Made by a program: the position numbers and the translations under genes. 58,312 nucleotides of DNA, taken from contig JAGAQI010000118.1 in the NCBI GenBank assembly GCA_017622795.1, positions 1 to 58,312 on the forward strand. The letters are read 5' to 3'. Below are positions 42,377-50,107 of the stretch, piece by piece. Each line of letters begins with the position of its first letter. The stretch's first letter is position 1. The notes under the pieces are model-generated. The model did not search any database and was not told where the DNA came from. It worked only from the letters and a program-made list of their open reading frames with translations. The stretch comes from Lachnospiraceae bacterium. Lineage in GTDB: Bacteria > Bacillota > Clostridia > Lachnospirales > Lachnospiraceae.

Positions 42377-42751
42377 ATGGAACAGGATGAAAGGATGCTT
42401 CTGTCGTCAGGAGATTGGTCAAGGTTTCCCAGGGAAAGTATATCTCTTAAGGATATAGCCTATTTATCTGCAGCAGAACGTCATGAATTTGCATTGCTTC
42501 GTGGAAAAGAAAATGATATATTATTTCATGGTGTTGCATTACACTGTTATTTAGATGAGGAATTACTTGATCTTCTAAAAGCGCATAAATTAGAATTAGT
42601 GGCCCATACGCATCCTGACTGGGGGATGATAACTCCTTCACAAAATGATCGTAGTTTTTTGAAGGGTATAGGGCAGAAAAAAAGCACGATTATATCATCA
42701 ATAACCGGACAGGAATTGATTTTTGGAAGCAGTTTGTTCGAAGATATTTGA
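42377..42751 (+). CDS. JAMM/MPN-type putative metalloprotease, small
   Basis: A 124-aa protein with the JAMM zinc signature HTHPDWGMITPSQND (H-x-H-P-x6-P-S-x2-D) at about residues 78-92 and an upstream acidic helix. Bacterial JAMM proteins remove ubiquitin-like or pro-peptide tails (for example in cysteine or molybdopterin pathways) or act in RadC-like roles; neither partner is encoded nearby. ATG at 42377 lies 6 bases after GGAGG. It is transcribed with the polysaccharide deacetylase 12 bases downstream. The substrate is unknown. Confidence 0.72.
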   Translation: MEQDERMLLSSGDWSRFPRESISLKDIAYLSAAERHEFALLRGKENDILFHGVALHCYLDEELLDLLKAHKLELVAHTHPDWGMITPSQNDRSFLKGIGQKKSTIISSITGQELIFGSSLFEDI

Positions 42752-42763
42752 GGAGGTGACAGC

Positions 42764-43723
42764 ATGTTATCAACAGAAGAAGCAAAGAAAATTGGTTTAC
42801 GGGCGTGTATAGACAAATTGGGTTATTCGTTCTGCAAAAAATATGAGGAGACCACGGTGTATGGCTATAGAGAAGAAGATGGTCTGGTGGAGTGCTATGT
42901 TGGCATTGATAATAGGCAAAACGATAATGATAAAAAGAGTAGTCCGCTATTTTTGGATGACACAAAAATGTCTCCGTATTATGCAAGATGCAGCGTATCC
43001 CGCGCAGATGGAACAATAACATTTTTAGAGGAGCATATCCCCATGAACTGGACAAAACACTACAAAAAAGCAGTAACTTTCAGCTACGACGATGGTGTCA
43101 CACCGGACGTAAAGCTGCTTGAAATTTTCAACAAATATGGCATCAAATGTACCTTTAACTTAAACTACGGCCTTGGCCCGACTAACGGCGGCTGGGAGTA
43201 TATGGGCAAGCCGGTAAACCGTCTGGATTTGGCGGAAAATGTGGAAAAGTATGCCGGTCATGAAATTGCGGCCCATGCCCTGACCCATCCGGATTTAACC
43301 AAGCTTCCGCTGGAGGAAGCCCGCCGCGAAATGGCAGAGGATAAAGAAGGTCTTACAAAGCTGTTTGGCAAGAGCCCGGTGGGCATGGCATATCCGTTTG
43401 GTACCTTCAATGATGAGGTGGTAAACATGCTTGATGAGCTTGGCTTTCAGTATGCACGTACAGTTTGGTCTTCTCACAATTTTGATGTGCAGACTGACTT
43501 GTTGCGATTCCGTCCTACCTGCCATCATGATGATGAAAAGCTATTTGAGCTGGCAGAGGAATTCCTCGCCATGGAAACTGACGAACCAAAGATTTTCTAT
43601 GTCTGGGGTCATAGCTATGAGTTTGAAGGCAATGAGAACTGGGACCGTATCGAGAAGCTTTGTCAGATGCTTTCCGGCAGAGACGATATTTTCTACGGAA
43701 CAAATGAAGAGGTGCTGTTGTAA
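42764..43723 (+). CDS. Polysaccharide deacetylase with unusual N-terminal extension
   Basis: A 319-aa protein. Residues about 93-319 are a NodB-type (CE4) deacetylase: KAVTFSYDDGVTPD (catalytic DD pair), GHEIAAHALTHPDL (metal-binding H-x3-H) and VGMAYPFG. Residues 1-90 (EEAKKIGLRACIDKLGYSFCKKYEE ... as a short alpha/beta region) are not part of the family. An internal ATG at 43043 (MNWTKHYKK) with a weak GGAG upstream looks like the usual start of such enzymes. Base composition changes from AT-rich to more GC-rich near 43060, so the gene may be a fusion, or two overlapping starts. There is no signal peptide, so it is intracellular as seen. Confidence 0.8.
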   Translation: MLSTEEAKKIGLRACIDKLGYSFCKKYEETTVYGYREEDGLVECYVGIDNRQNDNDKKSSPLFLDDTKMSPYYARCSVSRADGTITFLEEHIPMNWTKHYKKAVTFSYDDGVTPDVKLLEIFNKYGIKCTFNLNYGLGPTNGGWEYMGKPVNRLDLAENVEKYAGHEIAAHALTHPDLTKLPLEEARREMAEDKEGLTKLFGKSPVGMAYPFGTFNDEVVNMLDELGFQYARTVWSSHNFDVQTDLLRFRPTCHHDDEKLFELAEEFLAMETDEPKIFYVWGHSYEFEGNENWDRIEKLCQMLSGRDDIFYGTNEEVLL

Positions 43724-43755
43724 GAGACGGTATAATTGGTACTAAATATAAGAAA

Positions 43756-43781
43756 GACTTTAAAGTCGCAATTTGCGACTT
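43756..43781. repeat. Overlapping palindromes
   Basis: GACTTTAAAGTC (43756-43767) is a perfect palindrome and shares its right half with AAGTCGCAA-T-TTGCGACTT (43763-43781), a 9-bp inverted repeat with one central base. They lie between the deacetylase gene and its terminator. Confidence 0.7.
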
Positions 43782-43800
43782 CAAAAAATATGAAAACACG

Positions 43801-43839
43801 AAACCCGTGAAGTAACTTATTGTGACTTCACGGGTTTTT
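43801..43839 (+). terminator. Terminator after the deacetylase gene
   Basis: A 13-bp perfect stem AAACCCGTGAAGT/ACTTCACGGGTTT with an 11-base loop and five T's. Confidence 0.9.
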
Positions 43840-43901
43840 GACACATTGCACAAAGAAATGACTTGGGTTTTGGCTACATTGCCGAATTTAAAACATACAT
43901 A

Positions 43902-43930
43902 TTGTGTAAGATTGGTGGCTGTGCTACACT
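43902..43930 (+). promoter_or_regulatory. Duplicated promoter, copy 2 (ORF6N gene)
   Basis: TTGTGT (43902-43907), 17 bases, TACACT (43925-43930), with flanks matching copy 1. The following leader has CAGG...CCTG and ATTC...GAAT arms (43940-43964), echoing the copy 1 hairpin. Confidence 0.65.
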
Positions 43931-43991
43931 ACTAGCAAGCAGGCATTCTTAAAGGAATCTCCTGTACATCATTACGTGAGAGGTACAAAGC

Positions 43992-44698
43992 ATGGAAGAA
44001 AAAACAGACGTTTTGTTAGTAGACAGCATCCGCAACAAGGTTTACACTATCCGCGGTCAGCAGGTGATGTTGGATGCGGATTTGGCGGCAATTTATGGGT
44101 ATGAAGTGAAACGGCTAAATGAACAGGTGAAAAATAATGTTTCAAGATTTCCGGAAGATTTTATGTTTCAATTAACAAAGTTAGAAGTAGATAATTTGCG
44201 GTCGATTTTTTCGACCGCAAATATAAATTCGAAGAGCAGAACACTCCCTTATGCCTTCACCGAACAAGGCATCTACATGCTTGCAACGGTTCTTCGTGGT
44301 GAACTGGCGGAACAACAAAGTATCTTTATCATGCGTACCTTCCGTGAAATGCGCCACTACATCATGCAAAATCCTTACAGCTATTGTCACAAAAGAATCC
44401 CGGTGTAGAAGTGATTCTCTTTACAGAAAACGGTCACGGGAAGAAAGGTTTTTTAACGCAATCTGTAGTTGATGATTTTACTAACCGATATCCCTCACTT
44501 TGCATCAAGCCGAATCCGGATTGCCACGACCGATGGATTGTTTTAGACTACAATTTGCCGACAGAACAGGCATATCATTGTGGAGCCTCCAGTAAAGATG
44601 CAGGTAAAAAGGTGTGTGCAATTAATAAATTGGAAAACAGCGAGGTAATTCATCCGGTGATTGATAGGTTACTTGGCGGAAAAGAAAAGAGAATATAG
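43992..44698 (+). pseudogene. Broken ORF6N-domain gene
   Basis: The first 138 codons encode an ORF6N domain (DSIRNKVYTIRGQQVMLDADLAAIYG, RFPEDFMFQLT, YAFTEQGIYMLATVLRG), a DNA-binding-type domain common in phage and mobile elements, then run into a stop at 44408. A second frame (about 44384-44698) continues as GVEVILFTENG, HDRWIVLDYN and YHCGASSKDAGKK. This is the C-terminal region usually joined to ORF6N in longer proteins, with a phospholipase-D-like HDR/GAS pattern. The middle part is missing and the frame has shifted, so an internal deletion near 44370-44390 inactivated a once-longer gene. Confidence 0.8.
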
Positions 44699-44716
44699 AA
44701 GATTATAAAATAACAA

Positions 44717-44745
44717 AAGGCAGCTCCCTTGCGGAACGCTGCCTT
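44717..44745. terminator. Bidirectional terminator
   Basis: AAGGCAGC/GCTGCCTT stem (44717-44724, 44738-44745) between the ORF6N remnant and the convergent 71-aa gene. The left flank is A-rich; there is only a short T run on the right. Confidence 0.65.
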
Positions 44746-44773
44746 AAATTTACTTACATAATATAATCCAATT

Positions 44774-44989
44774 TTACTTCCAATTCTTTAACACGCCCAG
44801 TGCGGTATTACCGTAAAGCTCTTTTTTTAAGCATTCTTCCAGGTCGTACTTCCAGGTTGGAATATCCACGATAAAAGCGGCCTCAAATTCCTTAAGAACC
44901 TGACTGATTTTTACCACGTCACGTTCGCCGGAGAGACGGTTGCTGAGTAACTGCAGGATCATTTTAGATTGTTTTACGGATAATGACAT
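44774..44989 (-). CDS. Small protein, 71 aa, unknown
   Basis: A 71-aa helical, charged protein (MSLSVKQSKMILQLLSNRLSG, then a hydrophobic mid-segment AAFIVDIPTWKYDLEECL) with no recognised domain. Support for its being real: a good AAAGGGG ribosome site, a consensus-like promoter, a perfect inverted repeat at the transcription start and its own terminator. Confidence 0.65.
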   Translation of the reverse strand: MSLSVKQSKMILQLLSNRLSGERDVVKISQVLKEFEAAFIVDIPTWKYDLEECLKKELYGNTALGVLKNWK

Positions 44990-45012
44990 AATAAAAAACC
45001 CCTTTAACTATT

Positions 45013-45043
45013 GTACCTTGTAAAGCGCTGCCCTACAAGGTAC
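45013..45043. promoter_or_regulatory. 10-bp inverted repeat, candidate operator or leader hairpin
   Basis: GTACCTTGTA (45013-45022) and TACAAGGTAC (45034-45043) are perfect complements with an 11-base spacer containing AGCGCT. The element begins 4 bases downstream of the minus-10 of the 71-aa gene. Confidence 0.65.
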
Positions 45044-45047
45044 TTTC

Positions 45048-45076
45048 ATTGTACCCCATTTCGACAAAAAGCACAA
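45048..45076 (-). promoter_or_regulatory. SigA-type promoter of the 71-aa gene
   Basis: Minus strand TTGTGC (45071-45076), 17 bases, TACAAT (45048-45053). Confidence 0.75.
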
Positions 45077-45210
45077 GTAAAAAAACAGTAGAATTTCTAA
45101 AGATTCTGTGATACCATGAGGGGGAAATACGAAAATCTTTGGGTGACGGACAAGTGTCATCCCTCGAAATAAGTTGCAGAAAATAAGGAGCAAAATAAAG
45201 GAGGAGTACC

Positions 45211-47403
45211 ATGGGAATTACCTATTTTGAGAACGAGAGAGTTTTTAAGCTGGACACCAAAAACACCAGCTATGTTATCGGTATTGTAGACAAGGAAGGC
45301 TTTGTGGGTCATGCTTACTACGGCAAAAAGCTGGGTGAGGATGCGTTGTCTTATCTGATGCGTATTTATGAGAGTGCCGGTACACCGGAAACCAATGCAA
45401 GAGACCGGTTAAGCTTTTATGATGCGTTTCCGATGGAGTATCCGACCCACGGCATCGGCGATTTCCGCGAGAGTGCCATCCGGGTGGAGGACGCAAACGG
45501 CCACTTCGCGAATAAATTAACCTACCGCAGCCATGAAATTTTCAAGGGGAAAAAGAAGCTGGCAGGCCTTCCTGCTACCTGGTGCGAAAAGGACGAGGAT
45601 TGTGAAACCTTAGAGCTTACCTTGGAAGATAAAGAAGCAAAGCTGGCGGTGGTACTTTCTTACAGTGTATTTAGTGATGTGGATGCAGTGGTACGTCATG
45701 CCCGTGTTATCAACGAGTCCGACAATACGGTTTATGTTACGAAGGCAATGTCTGCGTCCTTTGATATTGACAACAACGAGTTTGATAAAATTGTATTGTA
45801 CGGCAGCTGGGCAAGAGAGCGCTATATCGACCGCACGCCGGTAAGCTATGGCATCCAGATGTCCCGTTCCATGCGTGGTGAGGGCGGTCATCAGGAGCAT
45901 GCGTTTACTGCGCTGCTTGAAAAAAATGCTGACCAGAATAAAGGCGAAGTATATGGTATGGATTTAATCTACTCCGGTAACTTCCGGACGTTACAGGAGC
46001 GCAATCAGTTTGACAACATCCGCATGATGACCGGTATCAATCCGGACGATTTTAAATGGGAGCTTGTTCCGGGTGCAGAGTTTCAGACGCCGGAAGCGGT
46101 TCTGGTGTATTCCGATGAAGGTATCGGCGGCATGTCCCGTTGTTTCCACGACTTGTACAGAAACCACTTAATCCGCGGATACTACCGCGATAAAAAGCGC
46201 CCGATTCTCATCAACAACTGGGAAGCAACCTACTTCAATTTTGACACAGAGAAGCTTCTTGCCATTGCCCGTCAGGCAGCGCCTCTTGGCATTGAAATGC
46301 TGGTTATGGACGACGGCTGGTTCGGCAACCGCTTCGATGATAACCGTGCCCTGGGTGACTGGGAAGTAAACGAAGAAAAGCTGCAGGGTGGCTTGAAGCA
46401 CCTGGTGGATGAAGTAAATAAGCTGGGTATGAAGTTTGGTATCTGGTTTGAGCCGGAAATGATTTCTCCGGAATCCAAGTTGTATGAAGAGCATCCGGAC
46501 TGGGCATTTACCGTGCCGGGAAGAGTTCCGGGTCTGGCAAGAAACCAGCTGGTACTGGATATTTCCAGGGAAGAAGTGGCAGATTACATCTTTGAAAAAA
46601 TGGCAAAGGTATTACACTCTGCCAACATTGAATATGTAAAGTGGGATATGAACCGTCCGCTGGCTGACATTGCAAGTGCAGGTCTTCCAAAGGAGCGTCA
46701 GGGAGAAATTTTCCATCGCTATGTGCTTGGCGTTTACCGTATGCAGGAGCGTCTTATTGCGGAGTTCCCGAACCTGCTCCTGGAAAACTGTTCCGGTGGC
46801 GGTGCACGTTTTGATGCGGGTATGTTATATTACAGTCCGCAGATTTGGTGTTCCGATGATACCGATGCCATCGAGCGTTTAACCATTCAGGAAGGTACCG
46901 CTTTGATTTATCCACTGTCCGCTATGGGTGCCCATGTCAGTGACTGTCCAAACCACACCGTTGGCAGAACTACTCCGTTTGCTACCCGCGGTGCCGTAGC
47001 ATTGGCAGGAACCTTCGGCTATGAGCTGGATATTACCAAAATCAGCGAGGATGACAGAAACCAGATTCCGGAGCAGACCAAGATGTATCATAAATACAAT
47101 GATTTAGTCCGCACCGGTGATTATTACCGTATGGCATCCTACCGTGAAAACCATTATTATGATGCGTACATGGTAGTTTCCAAAGACAAGAAGGAAGCGC
47201 TGGCAACTTACGTATGTGTAAAGCGTCGTCCAAATCCTCGCAGCCGCGGCTTAAAGTTCTTAGGCTTAGATCCGGAAAAGACCTACCGTATCGAAGGGCA
47301 GGACAGAACTTACCTTGGCAGCACTTTAATGAATGCAGGCATTTACATTGAAGAGCCTTGGGGAGATTTCCAGGCAAAGTTATTCCATATCGTAGAAGTA
47401 TAG
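45211..47403 (+). CDS. Alpha-galactosidase, GH36
   Basis: A 730-aa GH36 alpha-galactosidase that removes alpha-1,6-galactose from galactomannan or raffinose-type oligosaccharides. The nucleophile region is VKWDMNRPLAD (Asp479) and the acid/base region is WCSDDTDA (Asp549), about 70 residues apart as in the tetrameric subgroup I enzymes. PILINNWEATYFNF and MLVMDDGWFG are also family marks. There is no signal peptide, so it is cytosolic and acts on imported oligosaccharides. AAGGAGG precedes the ATG. It lies upstream of a LacI regulator and the mannan genes, fitting galactomannan breakdown. Confidence 0.96.
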   Translation: MGITYFENERVFKLDTKNTSYVIGIVDKEGFVGHAYYGKKLGEDALSYLMRIYESAGTPETNARDRLSFYDAFPMEYPTHGIGDFRESAIRVEDANGHFANKLTYRSHEIFKGKKKLAGLPATWCEKDEDCETLELTLEDKEAKLAVVLSYSVFSDVDAVVRHARVINESDNTVYVTKAMSASFDIDNNEFDKIVLYGSWARERYIDRTPVSYGIQMSRSMRGEGGHQEHAFTALLEKNADQNKGEVYGMDLIYSGNFRTLQERNQFDNIRMMTGINPDDFKWELVPGAEFQTPEAVLVYSDEGIGGMSRCFHDLYRNHLIRGYYRDKKRPILINNWEATYFNFDTEKLLAIARQAAPLGIEMLVMDDGWFGNRFDDNRALGDWEVNEEKLQGGLKHLVDEVNKLGMKFGIWFEPEMISPESKLYEEHPDWAFTVPGRVPGLARNQLVLDISREEVADYIFEKMAKVLHSANIEYVKWDMNRPLADIASAGLPKERQGEIFHRYVLGVYRMQERLIAEFPNLLLENCSGGGARFDAGMLYYSPQIWCSDDTDAIERLTIQEGTALIYPLSAMGAHVSDCPNHTVGRTTPFATRGAVALAGTFGYELDITKISEDDRNQIPEQTKMYHKYNDLVRTGDYYRMASYRENHYYDAYMVVSKDKKEALATYVCVKRRPNPRSRGLKFLGLDPEKTYRIEGQDRTYLGSTLMNAGIYIEEPWGDFQAKLFHIVEV

Positions 47404-47441
47404 TAGAAGTATAAAATTTATTTAGTGCGTAAGCACCGCAG

Positions 47442-47504
47442 AAAATAATTACTTTCCGGCGCAGTGACTCTCATCGAAACTGCAAGGAAAGTAATTATTT
47501 TTTT
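47442..47504 (+). terminator. Terminator of the GH36 gene
   Basis: A 16-bp stem (47442-47457 with 47486-47501) enclosing a second small stem (GCAGT/ACTGC) and followed by T's. Confidence 0.88.
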
Positions 47505-47529
47505 GCTTAAACGATTAAGGTAAAAATTG

Positions 47530-47570
47530 TTGACAATTTACTCTGCTTAGACTAAGATTTACTTAATAAG
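47530..47570 (+). promoter_or_regulatory. Promoter of lacI-type gene with overlapping inverted repeats
   Basis: TTGACA (47530-47535), 17 bases, TAAGAT (47553-47558). CTTAG-A-CTAAG (47546-47556) overlaps the minus-10, and CTTA-A-TAAG (47562-47570) follows it, as expected for an autorepressed regulator. Confidence 0.7.
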
Positions 47571-47634
47571 ACTAACAAAGTGAAAAAATTAGCTTAAATA
47601 AATAAGAGTGAATTATTAGGGGAGGTTTGTTAAC

Positions 47635-48642
47635 ATGGCAAAAACAGTGAAGATGTCCGATATCGCGGAACGGCTAAATGTCAGCACCGTTACAGTTTCT
47701 AAGGCGCTTTCCGACCAAAAGGGTGTCAGCGATGAAATGCGTAATAAAATCAAAAAATTAGCTTTAGAAATGGGTTATCAAAAACCGATTTCCAAACCGG
47801 AAGACCGGGTTCGCAGCTATAATGTAGGAGTTATTGTTCCGGATGATTATATAGAAAAATATCAGACCTTTTATTGGGAAATGTATCAGGAGATTAACAT
47901 GGCAGCGGTAAAAAACAACAGCTTTGTCATGTTGGAGGTATTAAATGCCGCAGATGAAAAAGCAGGAATTCCGCCAAAGCTTCTGAAAGAAAATAAAATT
48001 GACGGCTTGATTGTCTTGGGGGGCTTAAAAAGTGCTTATTTAAAAATGATAAAAGAGCATTACGCCACTCCGACGGTATATTTAGATTTTTATGATCAGA
48101 CCATCAAAGAGGATTGTGTCATTTCTAACAGTTTTTACGGCACCTATACCTTAACAAACCATTTGTTTGACAAAGGACATACCAATATTGGCTTTGTGGG
48201 AACCGTGTTGGCAACAAAGAGTATTACCGACCGTTATCTTGGGTATATGAAATCTTTGCTGGAGCATGACAAAACGGTCCGCGAAGACTGGGTACTGGAT
48301 GACCGTGACCGTGACCGTCATAATTTTCATAAATTTGAGTTGCCGGAAGAAATGCCAACAGCGTTTGTCTGCAACTGTGATTCCATTGCCAGCTGGTTCA
48401 TCCGGGAGCTGGAGCAGAATGGTTACCGGGTGCCGGAGGACATCTCCATTGTGGGATTCGACGATTTCTTATATCCGGGACTTTGCAATGTTCCGATGAC
48501 TACCTATGCGGTTAACATGACGGAAATGGCAGAAACCGGAGTGAAGCTTTTGATTACGAAAATGACCGGCGGAGAAACCAGTGAAGGGATGCATTTAATT
48601 GAAGGCAGATTTATCGAAAGAAAAAGTGTAAGGGCAATTTAG
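47635..48642 (+). CDS. LacI family transcriptional regulator
   Basis: A 335-aa regulator. The N-terminal helix-turn-helix (KMSDIAERLNVSTVTVSKALS, positions about 6-26) and hinge are followed by a periplasmic-binding-protein-like effector domain with DGLIVLGG, YDQTIKEDCVISNSFYGTY and SIVGFDDFLYP. It probably senses a galacto- or manno-oligosaccharide and controls GH36 and/or the mannan genes. GGGGAGG precedes the ATG. Palindromes in its own promoter suggest autoregulation. Confidence 0.93.
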   Translation: MAKTVKMSDIAERLNVSTVTVSKALSDQKGVSDEMRNKIKKLALEMGYQKPISKPEDRVRSYNVGVIVPDDYIEKYQTFYWEMYQEINMAAVKNNSFVMLEVLNAADEKAGIPPKLLKENKIDGLIVLGGLKSAYLKMIKEHYATPTVYLDFYDQTIKEDCVISNSFYGTYTLTNHLFDKGHTNIGFVGTVLATKSITDRYLGYMKSLLEHDKTVREDWVLDDRDRDRHNFHKFELPEEMPTAFVCNCDSIASWFIRELEQNGYRVPEDISIVGFDDFLYPGLCNVPMTTYAVNMTEMAETGVKLLITKMTGGETSEGMHLIEGRFIERKSVRAI

Positions 48643-48685
48643 TGTAGCACACGAACCGGGTTTGCGGAAGAAAAATGGGGCGTAT

Positions 48686-50104
48686 ATGAGAAGGAAAAAA
48701 TTAGGGATGATTCAAATCCGCTTTAAGGCGATTGACCGTGTCCTTTTGGCGGGTATGCTGCTTTTGGTGATTGTTACCATGGTGGTATTTAATGCCTATA
48801 CCAGTAATGCGGAGCAGAGCCAGATTGATTTTGTACAAATGGTATTGGAAGAAAACACCATGAGCCAAAAGGAGCAGTTTGAAACTTTTGTCGATGACAA
48901 AATCAGAGTACTAAAATCCATGGCAACCTATCCCGAAATTTATCAAATGGATAAGGATTTGCAATCCGCTTTTATAAAAAATCACTCTGCCAAGTGGGGA
49001 TTCCGTCATATTTTTATTATGGATACGGGAGGAACCGGGTTTTATCCGGAGGAAGCTCTGACCAGAAACCAGGGTGGAGAGATGTTTTTCACGAATGTGA
49101 TGAACAACGATACTTATATTACAGAGCCGTTTTATGCCGAAGACGGAACTGCCATTATGACTGCTTGCGTTTCTGTTTATGATGGCATGAATCGGAAGGT
49201 GGGCGCGTTGTGCGGTGCCATTAACTTAAGTGCCATACAGGAAGTGATTTCCGACAGTGAAATGATGCTGGATGGCGACTGTTTTATAGTAGACCGTACC
49301 GGAACCTTTGTGACGGCACCGAAAAGCGATCATATAAAGAGTACAGGTTCTTTATACGATTTGAAAAAATCAGATGTGTCTTTGGTAAAGCAGGCGATTT
49401 TGTGGGAAGACCACCGGGGCGGAACGCTTCTTCTGGAGGAGCAGGAATATCTGGCGTATGTGTGTTATCTTCCGGATTATACCTGGGCAATTATTCAGTG
49501 TACTCCTATGGACGAGGTCGTAAAGCAGTTTGAAAACCTGACTATGTTGCAATCGGTATTATTACTGGCCATTGTGGCGTTGGTGTTCTGCATTATCCGT
49601 ATTATTTACTGTTGGAACAAGAGCTTGAACGAAACCTACCGCGATCCGCTGACCGGATGTAATAACCGCGCGGCATGTACTAAAATGCTGTCTTATTTAG
49701 AAAGGCAGAAATCCGCAGATATCGCTCTCGTGTTTATGGACCTGAACAGGTTTAAGTATGTAAACGACACCTTCGGCCATGATAAGGGGGATGTGCTGTT
49801 GAAGATTTTCAGCAGGGAACTGGGAGAGACTTTCGGTAAAATCGGATTTTCCTGCCGTGTGGGTGGCGATGAGTTTGTAACGATTATAAGGAACATTCCG
49901 GAAGAAGTAATTGCTGAAGTGTGGGTAAAGCTTTGCAAACGGCTGCAGGAAGAAAGCGCTAATCTGGAATTTGAATATGAAATTACCTGTTCTTACGGTG
50001 TGGCTGTCAGAAAGAAGGGAGAAAGTGGTTCCCTGGAAGCATTAATGCAGCTGGCGGATGAGCGGATGTATCAATATAAAGCAAAACAAAAAGAGGTGGG
50101 CTGA
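48686..50104 (+). CDS. Membrane diguanylate cyclase with extracytoplasmic sensor
   Basis: A 472-aa protein with membrane segments near residues 13-36 and 283-306 bracketing an extracytoplasmic dCache-like sensor (FVDDKIRVLKSMATYPEIYQ; RNQGGEMFFTNVM; YITEPFYAEDGT). The C-terminal GGDEF domain keeps the active-site motif at residues 393-397 and so should make cyclic di-GMP. The RxxD inhibitory site expected just upstream is absent. The frame opens at 48662; ATG at 48686 after GGGGCG fits better. It is co-directional with the LacI gene and convergent with the AraC gene. Sensing a small ligand such as a sugar or amino acid is possible. Confidence 0.9.
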   Translation: MRRKKLGMIQIRFKAIDRVLLAGMLLLVIVTMVVFNAYTSNAEQSQIDFVQMVLEENTMSQKEQFETFVDDKIRVLKSMATYPEIYQMDKDLQSAFIKNHSAKWGFRHIFIMDTGGTGFYPEEALTRNQGGEMFFTNVMNNDTYITEPFYAEDGTAIMTACVSVYDGMNRKVGALCGAINLSAIQEVISDSEMMLDGDCFIVDRTGTFVTAPKSDHIKSTGSLYDLKKSDVSLVKQAILWEDHRGGTLLLEEQEYLAYVCYLPDYTWAIIQCTPMDEVVKQFENLTMLQSVLLLAIVALVFCIIRIIYCWNKSLNETYRDPLTGCNNRAACTKMLSYLERQKSADIALVFMDLNRFKYVNDTFGHDKGDVLLKIFSRELGETFGKIGFSCRVGGDEFVTIIRNIPEEVIAEVWVKLCKRLQEESANLEFEYEITCSYGVAVRKKGESGSLEALMQLADERMYQYKAKQKEVG

Positions 50105-50107
50105 TGC

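Noticed and set aside
44488-44498. A CCGATAT sequence (and similar hits inside 21217, 27627, 28809 and 47653) as SigD promoters
   Set aside because: They lie inside coding sequence without a properly spaced TAAA box or a following gene start.
45140-45170. Small hairpin GGGTGAC/GTCATCC before the GH36 gene as a riboswitch or operator
   Set aside because: Seven pairs with one wobble and no conserved aptamer features; too weak to call.
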